DNA of 18,600 bases from Acanthamoeba sp. SK_2022b (GCA_027943245.1 JANDJZ010001000.1:1-18600); one strand, 5' to 3'; shown: positions 9,571 through 16,945, numbered from the stretch's first letter. Made by a program: numbers and translations. Notes: generated from the sequence alone by a model not told the origin.

Positions 9571-9965
9571 TGCGCGCTCTCCGCAGCCGGGGTCGCAGAG
9601 GGTTCAGCCGGTTTGGCGGGCTCGGGCGCAAGCGCCGTCAAAGTCCCCTCGCCGCCCTGTTTGTGCACATCGACCGGCCCCAGGCCGGCCTGACGCGACA
9701 GGGCCTCAAGACGCGCAGGCTGCTCCAGCCGGGCCGCCTCTGCGCGCAGCAGACGCACACGCTGGTTGGTTTCGCGGATGTCGCGTTCCAGTTCCGCGAT
9801 CTTGGCGCTTTCGCGCGCCGCCGCCGCCTTGGCGACATAGACCGACATGATCATGACGGCGACCAGCACCACGCCGATGATCTCGATCCAGCGGACGCCG
9901 CGCACCTTCCAGTCGAACAGACGCTGGAGCACGCTCTTGCGATAGGCGAAGGGACTGGCCGTCAT
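9567..9965 (-). CDS. ftsL: FtsL, bitopic divisome protein
   Basis: FtsL is a small division protein that helps activate FtsW-FtsI. The 132-residue product has a short basic cytoplasmic tail, one membrane helix at about 27-45 and a heptad-like alpha-helical stretch at about 50-90, rich in Glu, Arg and Leu, consistent with its coiled coil. The C-terminal tail of about 25 residues is rich in Ala, Pro and Glu and is probably disordered. FtsL sequences are poorly conserved, so the call rests mainly on topology and on its place between rsmH and ftsI. Both junctions are ATGA overlaps. Confidence 0.92.
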   Translation of the reverse strand: MTASPFAYRKSVLQRLFDWKVRGVRWIEIIGVVLVAVMIMSVYVAKAAAARESAKIAELERDIRETNQRVRLLRAEAARLEQPARLEALSRQAGLGPVDVHKQGGEGTLTALAPEPAKPAEPSATPAAESAQ

Positions 9966-10930
9966 GCCGCCGCCCCCCCCTTGGTCGCGGCCCAGGCGGG
10001 CGCGTCCGTACGGATCGCTGCGCGCAGCTTGGCCGAACGGGCGCGCGGATTGACCGAACGCTCCTCGTCGCCCGCCTCGCGCGCGCCCTTGAACTGCAGG
10101 GTGAAGCTGGGCTTGCGCGGATCAACGGCCATCGGGGCATGACGCGAACCGGCCGGGGCGTTGCCCGTGCGCTCGGTCAGGAAGGCTTTGACGATGCGGT
10201 CTTCCAGCGAATGGAAGGTGACGACGGCCAGACGTCCGCCCGGCGCCAACGTCGCTTCGGCGGCTTCCAGCCCGCGCTCCAGCTCGCCCAGCTCGTCATT
10301 CACCGCGATCCGCAGCGCCTGAAACACCCGCGTCGCCGGATGGATCGGCGCGCCGCGACGTCCGCCCAAAGCCTTCTCGACCACCTCGGCCAGATCCAGC
10401 GTGCGGGTGAAAGGCTGTTCGGCGCGGCGGCGCAGGATGGCGGTGGCCACCCGCCCCGACTGACGCTCTTCGCCGTACAGTTTGAAGATATGGGCCAGCG
10501 GCCCATGATCCCAGGTGTTGACGATGTCGGCGGCGGTCGCACCGTCATCGGACATGCGCATGTCCAGCGGCCCGTCACGCATGAAGGAGAAGCCGCGCTC
10601 GGCCTGGTCCAGCTGCATCGACGAAACGCCAATGTCGAAGACGGCGCCGTCCAGCGTCGCCTTACCGCTGTCGGCGAAGGCGCCAGCCAGGCCCGAGAAG
10701 GGCGTGCGGACCAGTTGGAAACGGTCAGGAAAGTCGCGCGCAACCGAATCGGCATGCGGCTGGACCGTGGGGTCGCGGTCCAGGGCGATCACCTCAGCGC
10801 CGGTCGCCAGAATGGCGCGCGTATAGCCGCCTGCGCCGAAGGTGGCGTCGATGACGACATCACCAGGACCGGGCTTCAACGCCTCGATCACCTCGGCCAA
10901 CAGGACGGGAGCGTGGGGAGCATCAGTCAC
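9962..10930 (-). CDS. rsmH: RsmH (MraW), 16S rRNA C1402 N4-methyltransferase
   Basis: RsmH uses S-adenosylmethionine to methylate N4 of C1402 in the decoding centre of 16S rRNA. It is a standard second gene of dcw clusters. The GTG at 10930-10928 is chosen as the start because it overlaps the mraZ TGA as GTGA and is followed by the conserved opening [13 protein letters not shown]. This gives 322 residues. The SAM-binding motif [10 protein letters not shown] is near residues 30-40, followed by [10 protein letters not shown] and RGFSFM..GPLDMRM. The C-terminal [11 protein letters not shown] segment is typical of the family. A longer frame reaching upstream to 11035 runs inside mraZ and is not needed. 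Confidence 0.96.
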   Translation of the reverse strand: MTDAPHAPVLLAEVIEALKPGPGDVVIDATFGAGGYTRAILATGAEVIALDRDPTVQPHADSVARDFPDRFQLVRTPFSGLAGAFADSGKATLDGAVFDIGVSSMQLDQAERGFSFMRDGPLDMRMSDDGATAADIVNTWDHGPLAHIFKLYGEERQSGRVATAILRRRAEQPFTRTLDLAEVVEKALGGRRGAPIHPATRVFQALRIAVNDELGELERGLEAAEATLAPGGRLAVVTFHSLEDRIVKAFLTERTGNAPAGSRHAPMAVDPRKPSFTLQFKGAREAGDEERSVNPRARSAKLRAAIRTDAPAWAATKGGAAA

Positions 10931-11403
10931 GAACCGCCTCCCGCCAGCTTCATCTGCGCCGCCAGCTTCAGGGCGCCGATCTGGGCCATGCCCGCCTTGG
11001 CCAGGGCGCGTTGCTCGGCGCGTCGAGCGGTCCACTTCTCACGCGACCAGATCTGGAAACGATCATTCAGGCCGACGATGACGACCGTGTCTTCCAGTCC
11101 CGCCTCGGCGCACAGGGCCTCCGGCAGGGTGATGCGGCCGCCTGCGTCATAGGACAGGCGCACCTGCTCGCCCATCACCTGCCACTCCAGCGCCGAACGT
11201 TCTTCAGATCCGAACGGCAGGGATTCGATCATCTCGGCATAGACGGCGAACAGGCGATCGCCGCCCGCCTCCAGGCAGTCCGCTTCGATGGAGGGGAAGA
11301 TGAAGACGCCGCCAGCTGCGCCGTTTTCGGTCGTGCGGAAGTCGTTGGGGATCAGGAGACGACGCTTGCCGTCCAATTGTTTCTCGTAAGTCGAGAGAAA
11401 CAC
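10927..11403 (-). CDS. mraZ: MraZ, transcriptional regulator of the dcw cluster
   Basis: MraZ is a ring-forming DNA-binding protein with two SpoVT/AbrB-like folds; in Escherichia coli it represses its own operon. The 158-residue protein begins at a GTG ([23 protein letters not shown]) and carries a second similar half with [14 protein letters not shown] near residues 80-95. Length and order fit the family. It is the first gene of the cluster and overlaps rsmH by four bases. Four TGGGN repeats lie about 85-120 bases upstream of its start and cover a predicted promoter, which is what autoregulation would require. Confidence 0.95.
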   Translation of the reverse strand: MFLSTYEKQLDGKRRLLIPNDFRTTENGAAGGVFIFPSIEADCLEAGGDRLFAVYAEMIESLPFGSEERSALEWQVMGEQVRLSYDAGGRITLPEALCAEAGLEDTVVIVGLNDRFQIWSREKWTARRAEQRALAKAGMAQIGALKLAAQMKLAGGGS

Positions 11404-11487
11404 GCCTGTCCAATCGAGCCTTTCGACCCGTCCCTAGATGCCTGACTTGCGCCCGCCGCGCAGCCTCACAGCCCCAATCATGAAAAT

Positions 11488-11522
11488 TGGGATAGCATGG
11501 GATTAAATGGGCCTCAATGGGA
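11488..11522 (-). promoter_or_regulatory. mraZ/dcw promoter overlaid by four MraZ boxes
   Basis: On the plus strand TGGGA, TGGGA, TGGGC and TGGGA occur at 11488, 11498, 11508 and 11518, an exact 10-base period with 5-base spacers. This matches the TGGGN direct repeats known to bind E. coli MraZ. On the minus strand a Caulobacter-type housekeeping promoter overlaps them: TTGAGG (11517-11512) and GCTATC (11496-11491). It points at mraZ with an untranslated leader of about 80 bases. The repeat match is seen directly; promoter and repression are inferred. Confidence 0.75.
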
Positions 11523-11583
11523 TTGAAGCTGACTCTTAACCATGTTCCCGGCTTGCGGCGCGGGAAACACGCTCAAATACCGT

Positions 11584-11598
11584 GAACATAAAAAGAAC
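11584..11598. promoter_or_regulatory. LexA-like SOS box
   Basis: GAAC, seven bases (ATAAAAA), then GAAC. This is the reverse complement of the alphaproteobacterial LexA operator GTTC-N7-GTTC, with an AT-rich spacer, in an intergenic region about 180 bases upstream of mraZ. It could act on mraZ (minus) or on a short plus-strand frame that starts 25 bases later. An eight-base match can arise by chance in a window this size. Confidence 0.45.
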
Positions 11599-11895
11599 AT
11601 TCAAAGTATTCACAGCCTGTGCATGACTCTAATCTTGCTGATGCGACAAAAGGTTAACGAGCTGGAGCCTGTGGAGGCGCGCCCCTATCGGCAAACCGGG
11701 GGATAAGATCTGGCCCGTCCGAAGCCCGCGAAAGAACAACAAGATCATTGCTCTATGAACGCCGTGTCGATTGCTGCGGGTCCGATTGTAAAATACGGCA
11801 AAGCTTAACGCCGGGCGGTGGATCAGGCCGCGACCGGCCCCACCCGCACGTGGGAGGGGCGCCCGCACGCCGCGCACGGCGCAGCCTGTCGAAAA
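11599..11895. other. Intergenic stretch between mraZ control region and rnpB, no firm gene
   Basis: AT-richer than its surroundings near 11580-11680. It holds a 27-codon plus-strand frame (11623-11706, ATG to TAA) with no clear ribosome binding site, downstream of the LexA-like box. GACTC (GANTC-type) sites lie at 11531-11535 (just before this stretch) and 11625-11629. GC-rich sequence at 11820-11890 lies just past the 3' end of rnpB and contains inverted repeats such as CGTGCGCGGCG. It could end rnpB transcription, although no T-run follows. Longer frames here are not supported. Confidence 0.4.
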
Positions 11896-12276
11896 TATGC
11901 CAGACGGCCTGTAAGCCGGGTTTGTTCCGCCCGAAAAGCGGCGACGATCATTCCTCTGGACCGACCATTGCTGGATCGGTTCTCAGTGACCTACCCGGAC
12001 ATCTGAGGCAGAACCCCGCGAGCGAACCTCGCGCGATGTCCCTATTTGGTCTTGCTCCAGGCGGGGCTTGCCATGCCGTCGACGTTGCCGCCTACGCGGT
12101 GGGCTCTTACCCCACCCTTTCACCCTTACCGACCTCGCAAGGCCGGAGGTTTGCTTTCTGTGGCGCTATCCCTCGGGTCACCCCGGGCGGAAGTTATCCG
12201 CCGCCTTTTCACCGTGGAGCCCGGACTTTCCTCGACAGGGGCGAACCCTGCCGCGACCGCCCAGCCGTCTGGCGCG
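11896..12276 (-). ncRNA. rnpB: RNase P RNA (type A)
   Basis: This is the catalytic RNA of ribonuclease P, which removes 5' leaders from pre-tRNAs. On the minus strand the 5' part carries the universal GAGGAAAGTCCGGGCTCC block and a GGATAACTTCC segment. GCGCCACAGAAA follows, then a GGTAAGGGTGAAAGGGTGGGGTAAGAGCCCACC-like domain. The 3' part has AGAGGAATGATCGTCGCC. The ends pair to form helix P1: GCCAGACGGC (12273-12264) with GCCGTCTGGC (11908-11899). The length of about 375-380 nt is normal. Exact ends are uncertain by a few bases. A promoter ends just upstream. Confidence 0.95.
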
Positions 12277-12279
12277 CGC

Positions 12280-12308
12280 TAGATGCGCGTAACCGGCGCG
12301 AAGGTCAA
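12280..12308 (-). promoter_or_regulatory. Predicted rnpB promoter
   Basis: On the minus strand TTGACC (12308-12303), a 17-base spacer and CATCTA (12285-12280) precede the rnpB 5' end by six to seven bases, which places the start of transcription at helix P1. The -35 hexamer contains the TGA stop codon of the amidase gene (12307-12305). Confidence 0.6.
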
Positions 12309-13066
12309 TCCAGCACGCCCGTCACGCTCTCGGCGCTGGCCAGCTGCAGCAGGCCCACCAGACGGGCGCGAGTCTCCCCGTCGGCCACGCCGTCGATGCG
12401 GCTCTGACGCCAGTGACGCTGGAAGGCGCGCACGGCGCTTTCAGTTTCGGCGTCATAGTCGCCGCCCGGTTTGATCCCGTAACCCAGCCGATGCAGGCCT
12501 GCGCGCAGCACGACCACGCCGATGCCGTCATCGCCCTTTTGCAGCAGGCCGCCCAGGGCCTTGATCCGTTCAGCCGCCGGTTCGAACCACAGGCCGTGGC
12601 CCGCCTCGGCCAGACGCTTCCACGGGAACAGTTCGCCGGGATCGTCCTTGCGTTCCGGCGCCAGGTCGGAATGGCCGATGATGCGGCTGTCGGGCACGGT
12701 CCAGCGTTCGCGGATGTCGCCGATCAGGGCGACAACCGACGCGATCTGCGCGTCCGGGAAGGCGCGATAGCCGAACTCATGCCCCGGATTGACGATCTCG
12801 ATGCCGATGGAGGCGGCGTTGCAGTCGTCCTCGCCCTGCCAGACGCCGCGTCCGGCGTGCCAGGCGCGGCGCTCTTCCGGCACAAGGCCGAAGATGCGGC
12901 CGTCTTCCTCGATCAGATAATGGGCTGACACCTGGGCCTCGGCGTCGCGCAGGCGCGCAAGCGCGGCCTCGCCCGACGGCATTCCGGTATAGTGCAGCAC
13001 CAGCATGTCGGGCGGGGCCCGGCGTTCATTGAAGTTCGGCGACGGGGCCGCGATGATCTGAACCAT
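12305..13066 (-). CDS. N-acetylmuramoyl-L-alanine amidase (Amidase_2 plus peptidoglycan-binding domain)
   Basis: A zinc amidase predicted to cleave between MurNAc (or anhydroMurNAc) and L-alanine of the stem peptide. The 253-residue protein has an Amidase_2 domain at about 15-155. Likely zinc ligands are His25 (VLHYTG), His132 (GHSDLAP) and Asp142 (DDPGELFPW); IGIEI (87-91) and Lys140 are also present. A PG_binding_1 domain follows at about 175-245 (LHRLGY, YDAETESAVRAFQ). This layout resembles E. coli AmiD, but no signal peptide or lipobox is visible. A cytoplasmic AmpD-like recycling role is therefore equally possible. It lies 12 bases after the small membrane protein gene. Confidence 0.88.
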   Translation of the reverse strand: MVQIIAAPSPNFNERRAPPDMLVLHYTGMPSGEAALARLRDAEAQVSAHYLIEEDGRIFGLVPEERRAWHAGRGVWQGEDDCNAASIGIEIVNPGHEFGYRAFPDAQIASVVALIGDIRERWTVPDSRIIGHSDLAPERKDDPGELFPWKRLAEAGHGLWFEPAAERIKALGGLLQKGDDGIGVVVLRAGLHRLGYGIKPGGDYDAETESAVRAFQRHWRQSRIDGVADGETRARLVGLLQLASAESVTGVLD

Positions 13067-13078
13067 CGGAAACCAGCC

Positions 13079-13402
13079 CTAGCGGCCGTCGCGCTCCCAG
13101 CCATAAGCGACCCAGGTCTCGCCGACCTTGTGGGCCTCGATCACGTCAGGATCGCTTGAACGGCGGCGCTGCGTCATGTTGCGGCGCGCCTTCATGGCCA
13201 GACCCGCCAGGAAGACCAGCACCCCGGCGAACAGGGCGATCACCGCCACGGTCACCGCTGTAAAGATGGCCAGGATCGCGCCGACGGCGACCGCCGCAGC
13301 GCCCGCGACGAGGCCGAACACCCACATCACCGAGGCGACGAAACCATTGGGTCGGCGTCGTGCGGCGAAGCCGACTGTGGCGAAACGTTCAGGCTGGAAC
13401 AT
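13079..13402 (-). CDS. Small two-helix membrane protein of unknown function
   Basis: The 107-residue start at 13402 (MFQPERF) is preferred over the longer frame because AAAGGA lies about 8 bases upstream. Residues about 24-45 and 46-70 are strongly hydrophobic and probably form two membrane helices. A basic stretch (KARRNMTQRRRSS) follows, then an acidic/aromatic tail ending VGETWVAYGWERDGR. I do not recognise the family. It sits 12 bases before the amidase, on the same strand, so co-transcription is likely. Confidence 0.75.
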   Translation of the reverse strand: MFQPERFATVGFAARRRPNGFVASVMWVFGLVAGAAAVAVGAILAIFTAVTVAVIALFAGVLVFLAGLAMKARRNMTQRRRSSDPDVIEAHKVGETWVAYGWERDGR

Positions 13403-13458
13403 GGATAATCCTTTCAGGCGCTCCGAAGAACGCCGAAGAGCCAATGTCGGTCCAACAT

Positions 13459-13479
13459 GGTTTCCCGTCAATGGAAACC
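13459..13479. repeat. Perfect 7-base inverted repeat between sppA and the small membrane gene
   Basis: GGTTTCC (13459-13465), a 7-base loop and GGAAACC (13473-13479). It lies after the sppA stop and about 57 bases before the membrane protein start on the minus strand. No T-run follows, so it is either a weak terminator of sppA or an operator. Confidence 0.4.
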
Positions 13480-13542
13480 CGCGGAACAGGGACGCGCGTG
13501 TCGTCGCACGTCCCCGTGACCAGATCGGGGCGGATCGCGCGA

Positions 13543-15324
13543 TCAGAACTGCGGCTGGTCGGCCAGAACCACCGCGCCCTGGCTGCGCATCCGGTCGCCC
13601 TCGATGCGGCGCATGACGGCCTGGGCCTGCGGGTCCGACATGACGCCGCCCAGCATGACCAGCGCCTTGGCGCCTTCCGTCTGGACGCCGAACATTTCCG
13701 ACAGGGCCTCAAACGTCGATTTCGACTTGGGGAAGTGTTTGAAGCGCACGGATTCGTCCGCCGGAATCTTGGCCAGTTCCTTGGCCTTGGCCACGGCTTC
13801 GGTCAGGCCGCCCAATTGATCGACCAGCCCCAGCGGCAGGGCCTGGGCGCCGGTCCAGACGCGGCCCTTGGCGATTTCACGCACCCGCTCGGGCGGCAGT
13901 TTGCGGCCCGTGGCGACGCGCTGGATGAAGTCGTCGTAGATGTGGTCCATCGAGGTCGAGAAGGCGGCCCGTTGCTGCGGCGTGAAGGTCTGGGTCGGAG
14001 AGAAGGCGTCGGCGTATTCGCCGCCGACCGACAACTGGCGCATGTCCACGCCGAACCGGCCCAGAGCGTCCGCCAGAACGAACTTGCCGCCGAACACGCC
14101 GATGGAGCCAGTCAGGGTGGTGGGCTGGGCCACGATCCAGTCAGCCTCGGAACTGATCCAGTAGCCGCCCGAGGCCGCATAGGCGCCCATGGACACGACC
14201 ACCGGCTTGCCTGCCGCCCGCGCCGCACGCACCGCCGCCAGAATCTGTTCCGACGCATCCGGCGACCCGCCCGGCGAAGAGACGCGGAAGACGATGGCCT
14301 TCACATCCTTGTCCTCGATGGCGTCGTAGATGGCCTTGGCCGTGTCGTCAGACCGGATCGAGGATCCGCCGCCGAAGCCGCCGCCCGAACCGCCGCGCCC
14401 GGTCACGATCGCGCCTTCGCCGCCGACGATGGCGATGGCGTTCTTGCCTGAACCCAGACGGTCGCCCTTGTCAGAGGCGTATTTGTTGAAGGGGATGATC
14501 TCCGCCCCCTTGCCCGCGCGTTGCTTGATCGCGGCCTCGGCCTCCTCGGCCTGGCCGATCTTGTCGATCAGCTTGTTCTCCAGCGCCTGCTGGGCCGTAT
14601 AGGGACCGCCCTCGATGACCGCCTTCAAAGCTTCAGGCGTGGTCTTGCGGTCCTGCGCCGCCCCGGCCAGGGCCGAGCCGTACATGGCGTCCATCCAGGC
14701 CGTCATCGCCTCGCGGTGCGGACCGGTGTAGTCGCTCTGGGTGTATTCGTTGACGGCGTTCTTGTACTCGTAGCGCTGCTCGAAATCTGCCTTCACGCCG
14801 TATTTGGCGAAGGCGCGGCCCAGGAACACGCTGTCGGCCGAGAAGCCCGTCGCCTGGAAGCCCGAGGTGTTCTGCATCCACAGTTCGTCCGCCGAGGTTC
14901 CGACCATATAGGTGGACATCACCGCGCCCGCCGGCGCGAAGCCCTGGCTGTGGGCGATGACCGGCTTGCCCGACTTGCGGAAGCGGTGGATCGCCTGACG
15001 CAGTTCGTCCGCTGTCGCGGGGGTCATGCCCGCTTCCGGCAGGCGGATCAGCAGACCTTTGACGCTGCGGTCCTCGCCCGCCTGCGCCAGGACATCGACC
15101 ACCTGGGTCGCCGACAGGCCAGAGCCGCTGAAGGCCGCGAAGGGATTGGTCGAGGGCTGGTCTGACACGCCTGCGCGCAGGTCCAGCTCCAGCACCGCCG
15201 CAGCGGGCGTCGTGGGCTTGGACGAGCTTGCCACAGCCATCGTCAACAGAACCACCGGCACCACGACCAGGAAGAGGATCAGCCCGGTGAAGACGCCGAG
15301 AACCGTCAGGAAGAACTGTTTCAT
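13543..15324 (-). CDS. sppA: SppA, signal peptide peptidase (67 kDa type)
   Basis: SppA is an inner-membrane serine/lysine protease that degrades cleaved signal peptides. The start at 15324 (MKQFFLTVLG) gives 593 residues and puts the N-terminal membrane helix (about 3-32) at the front; an upstream ATG would add 16 residues of doubtful value. Two S49 repeats are seen. The first carries the predicted general base Lys188 (YEYKNAVNEYT), the second the nucleophile Ser385 (GAYAASGGYW). SSPGGSPDASEQ and TGSIGVFGGKF are conserved in the second half. A Gly/Ser-rich stretch at 310-322 links the halves. The gene is divergent from panD. Confidence 0.93.
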   Translation of the reverse strand: MKQFFLTVLGVFTGLILFLVVVPVVLLTMAVASSSKPTTPAAAVLELDLRAGVSDQPSTNPFAAFSGSGLSATQVVDVLAQAGEDRSVKGLLIRLPEAGMTPATADELRQAIHRFRKSGKPVIAHSQGFAPAGAVMSTYMVGTSADELWMQNTSGFQATGFSADSVFLGRAFAKYGVKADFEQRYEYKNAVNEYTQSDYTGPHREAMTAWMDAMYGSALAGAAQDRKTTPEALKAVIEGGPYTAQQALENKLIDKIGQAEEAEAAIKQRAGKGAEIIPFNKYASDKGDRLGSGKNAIAIVGGEGAIVTGRGGSGGGFGGGSSIRSDDTAKAIYDAIEDKDVKAIVFRVSSPGGSPDASEQILAAVRAARAAGKPVVVSMGAYAASGGYWISSEADWIVAQPTTLTGSIGVFGGKFVLADALGRFGVDMRQLSVGGEYADAFSPTQTFTPQQRAAFSTSMDHIYDDFIQRVATGRKLPPERVREIAKGRVWTGAQALPLGLVDQLGGLTEAVAKAKELAKIPADESVRFKHFPKSKSTFEALSEMFGVQTEGAKALVMLGGVMSDPQAQAVMRRIEGDRMRSQGAVVLADQPQF

Positions 15325-15466
15325 GAAGAAGGGCAGGCCCGCGCAGGTCAGAAGCGACCGAGCGTCCAACATAGTGGGACGGGGGCTGCGGTCAAATGAA
15401 CGTCAGGCAATCTGCGTGCAGGCTTCGCAACCACGGCGCCGTTCTCGCTGCATCGCAACGAGACGA

Positions 15467-15495
15467 TTGATGACCGCCCCCGAAATCCTTATATC
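15467..15495 (+). promoter_or_regulatory. Predicted panD promoter
   Basis: TTGATG (15467-15472), a 17-base spacer and TATATC (15490-15495) lie in the 224-base divergent region between sppA and panD. Transcription would begin near 15502, leaving a leader of about 45 bases before the panD ATG. It is predicted by sequence pattern only. Confidence 0.5.
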
Positions 15496-15548
15496 AGCCG
15501 CCTGCGAGCGGGGGCCTATCGCCCCGCGTGTATTCGGAGACCGCGCCC

Positions 15549-15905
15549 ATGCTGGTCACCCTGATGAAGTCCAAGCTGCACCGCGCGACGGTGACCCAGG
15601 CCGATCTGGACTATGAGGGCTCCATCGCCATCGACATGGACCTGCTGGATGCTGCGGGCATCTATGCGAACGAGCAGGTCGATGTGCTGAACATCACCAA
15701 CGGCGCACGCTTCACCACCTACGCCATCCAGGCCCCGCGCGGGTCCAAGGTCATCGGCGTCAACGGGGCCGCCGCCCGTCTGGTGCAGAAGAACGACAAG
15801 GTGATCGTGGTCACCTACGGCCAGTTGCCCGACGCCGAAGCCCGCCAGTGGACGCCCAACGTCGTCCTGCTAGACGACGACAACAACATCAAACGCTCGG
15901 CCTGA
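15549..15905 (+). CDS. panD: PanD, aspartate 1-decarboxylase (pyruvoyl enzyme)
   Basis: PanD decarboxylates L-aspartate to beta-alanine for pantothenate and coenzyme A synthesis. The start at 15549 ([11 protein letters not shown]) gives 118 residues; GGAGA lies about 9 bases upstream. An earlier GTG (15528) would add seven residues not typical of the family. The self-processing site is Gly24-Ser25 (YEGS), where Ser25 becomes the pyruvoyl group. Lys9, Arg54, Thr57, Tyr58 and Asn72 match the active-site positions of the E. coli enzyme. It is single, with its own promoter, and ends at a terminator shared with the convergent SIMPL gene. Confidence 0.96.
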   Translation: MLVTLMKSKLHRATVTQADLDYEGSIAIDMDLLDAAGIYANEQVDVLNITNGARFTTYAIQAPRGSKVIGVNGAAARLVQKNDKVIVVTYGQLPDAEARQWTPNVVLLDDDNNIKRSA

Positions 15906-15930
15906 TCATTCAGCGCCCTGCCAGAATTAA

Positions 15931-15958
15931 AAAGGCCCGCCGGTGACGGCGGGCCTTT
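15931..15958. terminator. Bidirectional rho-independent terminator
   Basis: A perfect 12-base stem AAAGGCCCGCCG / CGGCGGGCCTTT with a GTGA loop. It has T-rich flanks on both strands (TTTCT on plus, TTTTTAATT on minus) and lies 25 bases after the panD stop and 20 bases after the convergent SIMPL stop. Confidence 0.92.
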
Positions 15959-15978
15959 CTCATTGGGCGATCTGACGA

Positions 15979-16728
15979 TCAGCGGACGATGTCGTACACG
16001 CCGTTGATGTCGATCCGCACGGTCAGTTCGCCAGCCGAGACGGGGGGTGGAGTCCGCCAGGCCGCACGGGCGAACATGGGGCCGGCATCGCATAGTGGTT
16101 GCGAATAGCCGCCGCCTTCGTTCAGCGAGCGGATGCCGCCCAGTTGCACGCCCAGAGCCTGGGCATACAGTTGCGCCTTGGACTGCAGGGCGCGGACGGC
16201 CAGTTGGCGGGCCTGGTTTTCAGCCGCCGAAGCATCCTTCAGACCAAAGCTGATGCCGTCGACCTGATTGACGCCTGCAGCGACCACGGCGTCGGCCGTC
16301 GTGCCGACCTTGTTCAGGTCATTGATGGTCACCGTCACGCGGTTGATGGCCTGATAGCCGCGCAGCTTGGGCGGTTCGTTCTGCACATAGTCGTACTGGG
16401 CCTGGACGTTCAGGCCAGAGGTCTGGATGTCGCGCTCGGCGATGCCTGCGCGGCGCAGGGCGGCCATGACCTGGGTCATCTGGGTGGCGTTGTCGCGCAG
16501 GGCGGCGGCGGCGGTCGTCGCCTCGGTCTGAACGCCGAAGCTGATGGTGGCCATGTCCGGCTTGATCTTCACTTCGCCATAGGCCGACAGATTCAGGGCG
16601 GGTGCGGCTTGCACGGTCTGGACTCCGGTTTGGACAGTCTGCGCCAGGGTCGGCGAAGCGGCGGCGGTCAGGGCGACAGCAGCGGCCATTGCGCCACCCA
16701 TAGCCAGGGCCTTGAACGTGCGGGTCAT
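15979..16728 (-). CDS. Secreted SIMPL-domain (DUF541) protein with a compensated frame excursion
   Basis: The 249-residue protein starts with a Sec signal peptide (basic MTRTFK, hydrophobic 8-27, probable cleavage after PTLA near residue 29). It then has the SIMPL/DUF541 fold: ISFGVQTEATTAAAA, AGIAERDIQTSGLNV, VDGISFGL and a terminal SAGELTVRIDINGVYDI. Homologues are periplasmic or outer-membrane associated, with no clear common function. GGAGA lies about 12 bases before the ATG. Residues about 207-231, between GGGYSQP and VSAGEL, read unlike the family. Expected-looking MPAP and ADSTP stretches sit in a neighbouring frame, as if small compensating indels occurred at about 16040-16105. Confidence 0.85.
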   Translation of the reverse strand: MTRTFKALAMGGAMAAAVALTAAASPTLAQTVQTGVQTVQAAPALNLSAYGEVKIKPDMATISFGVQTEATTAAAALRDNATQMTQVMAALRRAGIAERDIQTSGLNVQAQYDYVQNEPPKLRGYQAINRVTVTINDLNKVGTTADAVVAAGVNQVDGISFGLKDASAAENQARQLAVRALQSKAQLYAQALGVQLGGIRSLNEGGGYSQPLCDAGPMFARAAWRTPPPVSAGELTVRIDINGVYDIVR

Positions 16729-16888
16729 GTGATCATTCTCTCCGTGGGGCGATCGCGGTTGACGAGGTCGTCATCCGTTATGGCGACAACCTTCGCCTTT
16801 CCAGCCTGAATGTACGCCAACGCCCGATTGGCAGATTTCGTTCATCTTCATGACATCGCGGAAAGACATCTGTTGGGCACACACTGTC

Positions 16889-16918
16889 TTGGCAAGCCGC
16901 ACCCGCCCCTGCTAGGCG
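16889..16918 (+). promoter_or_regulatory. Predicted tRNA promoter, Caulobacter housekeeping type
   Basis: TTGGCAAG (16889-16896), 14 bases, GCTAGGCG (16911-16918). This resembles the Caulobacter housekeeping pattern TTGaCGS-N10-14-GCTANAWC. It lies 27 bases before the mature tRNA 5' end. Confidence 0.6.
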
Positions 16919-16945
16919 AGGTGTCCCGCGACGCAAATCGCCCGG

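Noticed and set aside
8041..9693. Plus-strand open frame of 550 codons opposite ftsI
   Set aside because: It is antisense to an intact ftsI with all catalytic motifs. Its composition is typical of a GC-rich shadow frame.
11544..11568. Imperfect palindrome GTTCCCG...CGGGAAAC upstream of mraZ
   Set aside because: The arms differ by one base and no regulator family is suggested; it is too weak to call an operator.
11607..11615. DnaA-box-like sequence GTATTCACA
   Set aside because: One mismatch to the consensus and a single copy; it is not enough to suggest an origin or DnaA control.
11629..11877. Minus-strand 82-codon frame between rnpB and mraZ
   Set aside because: No ribosome binding site, low-complexity Arg/Gly start and no recognisable family.
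11748..12407. Plus-strand frames across 11748-12407
   Set aside because: They overlap the RNase P RNA gene, whose conserved blocks and P1 pairing explain the sequence.
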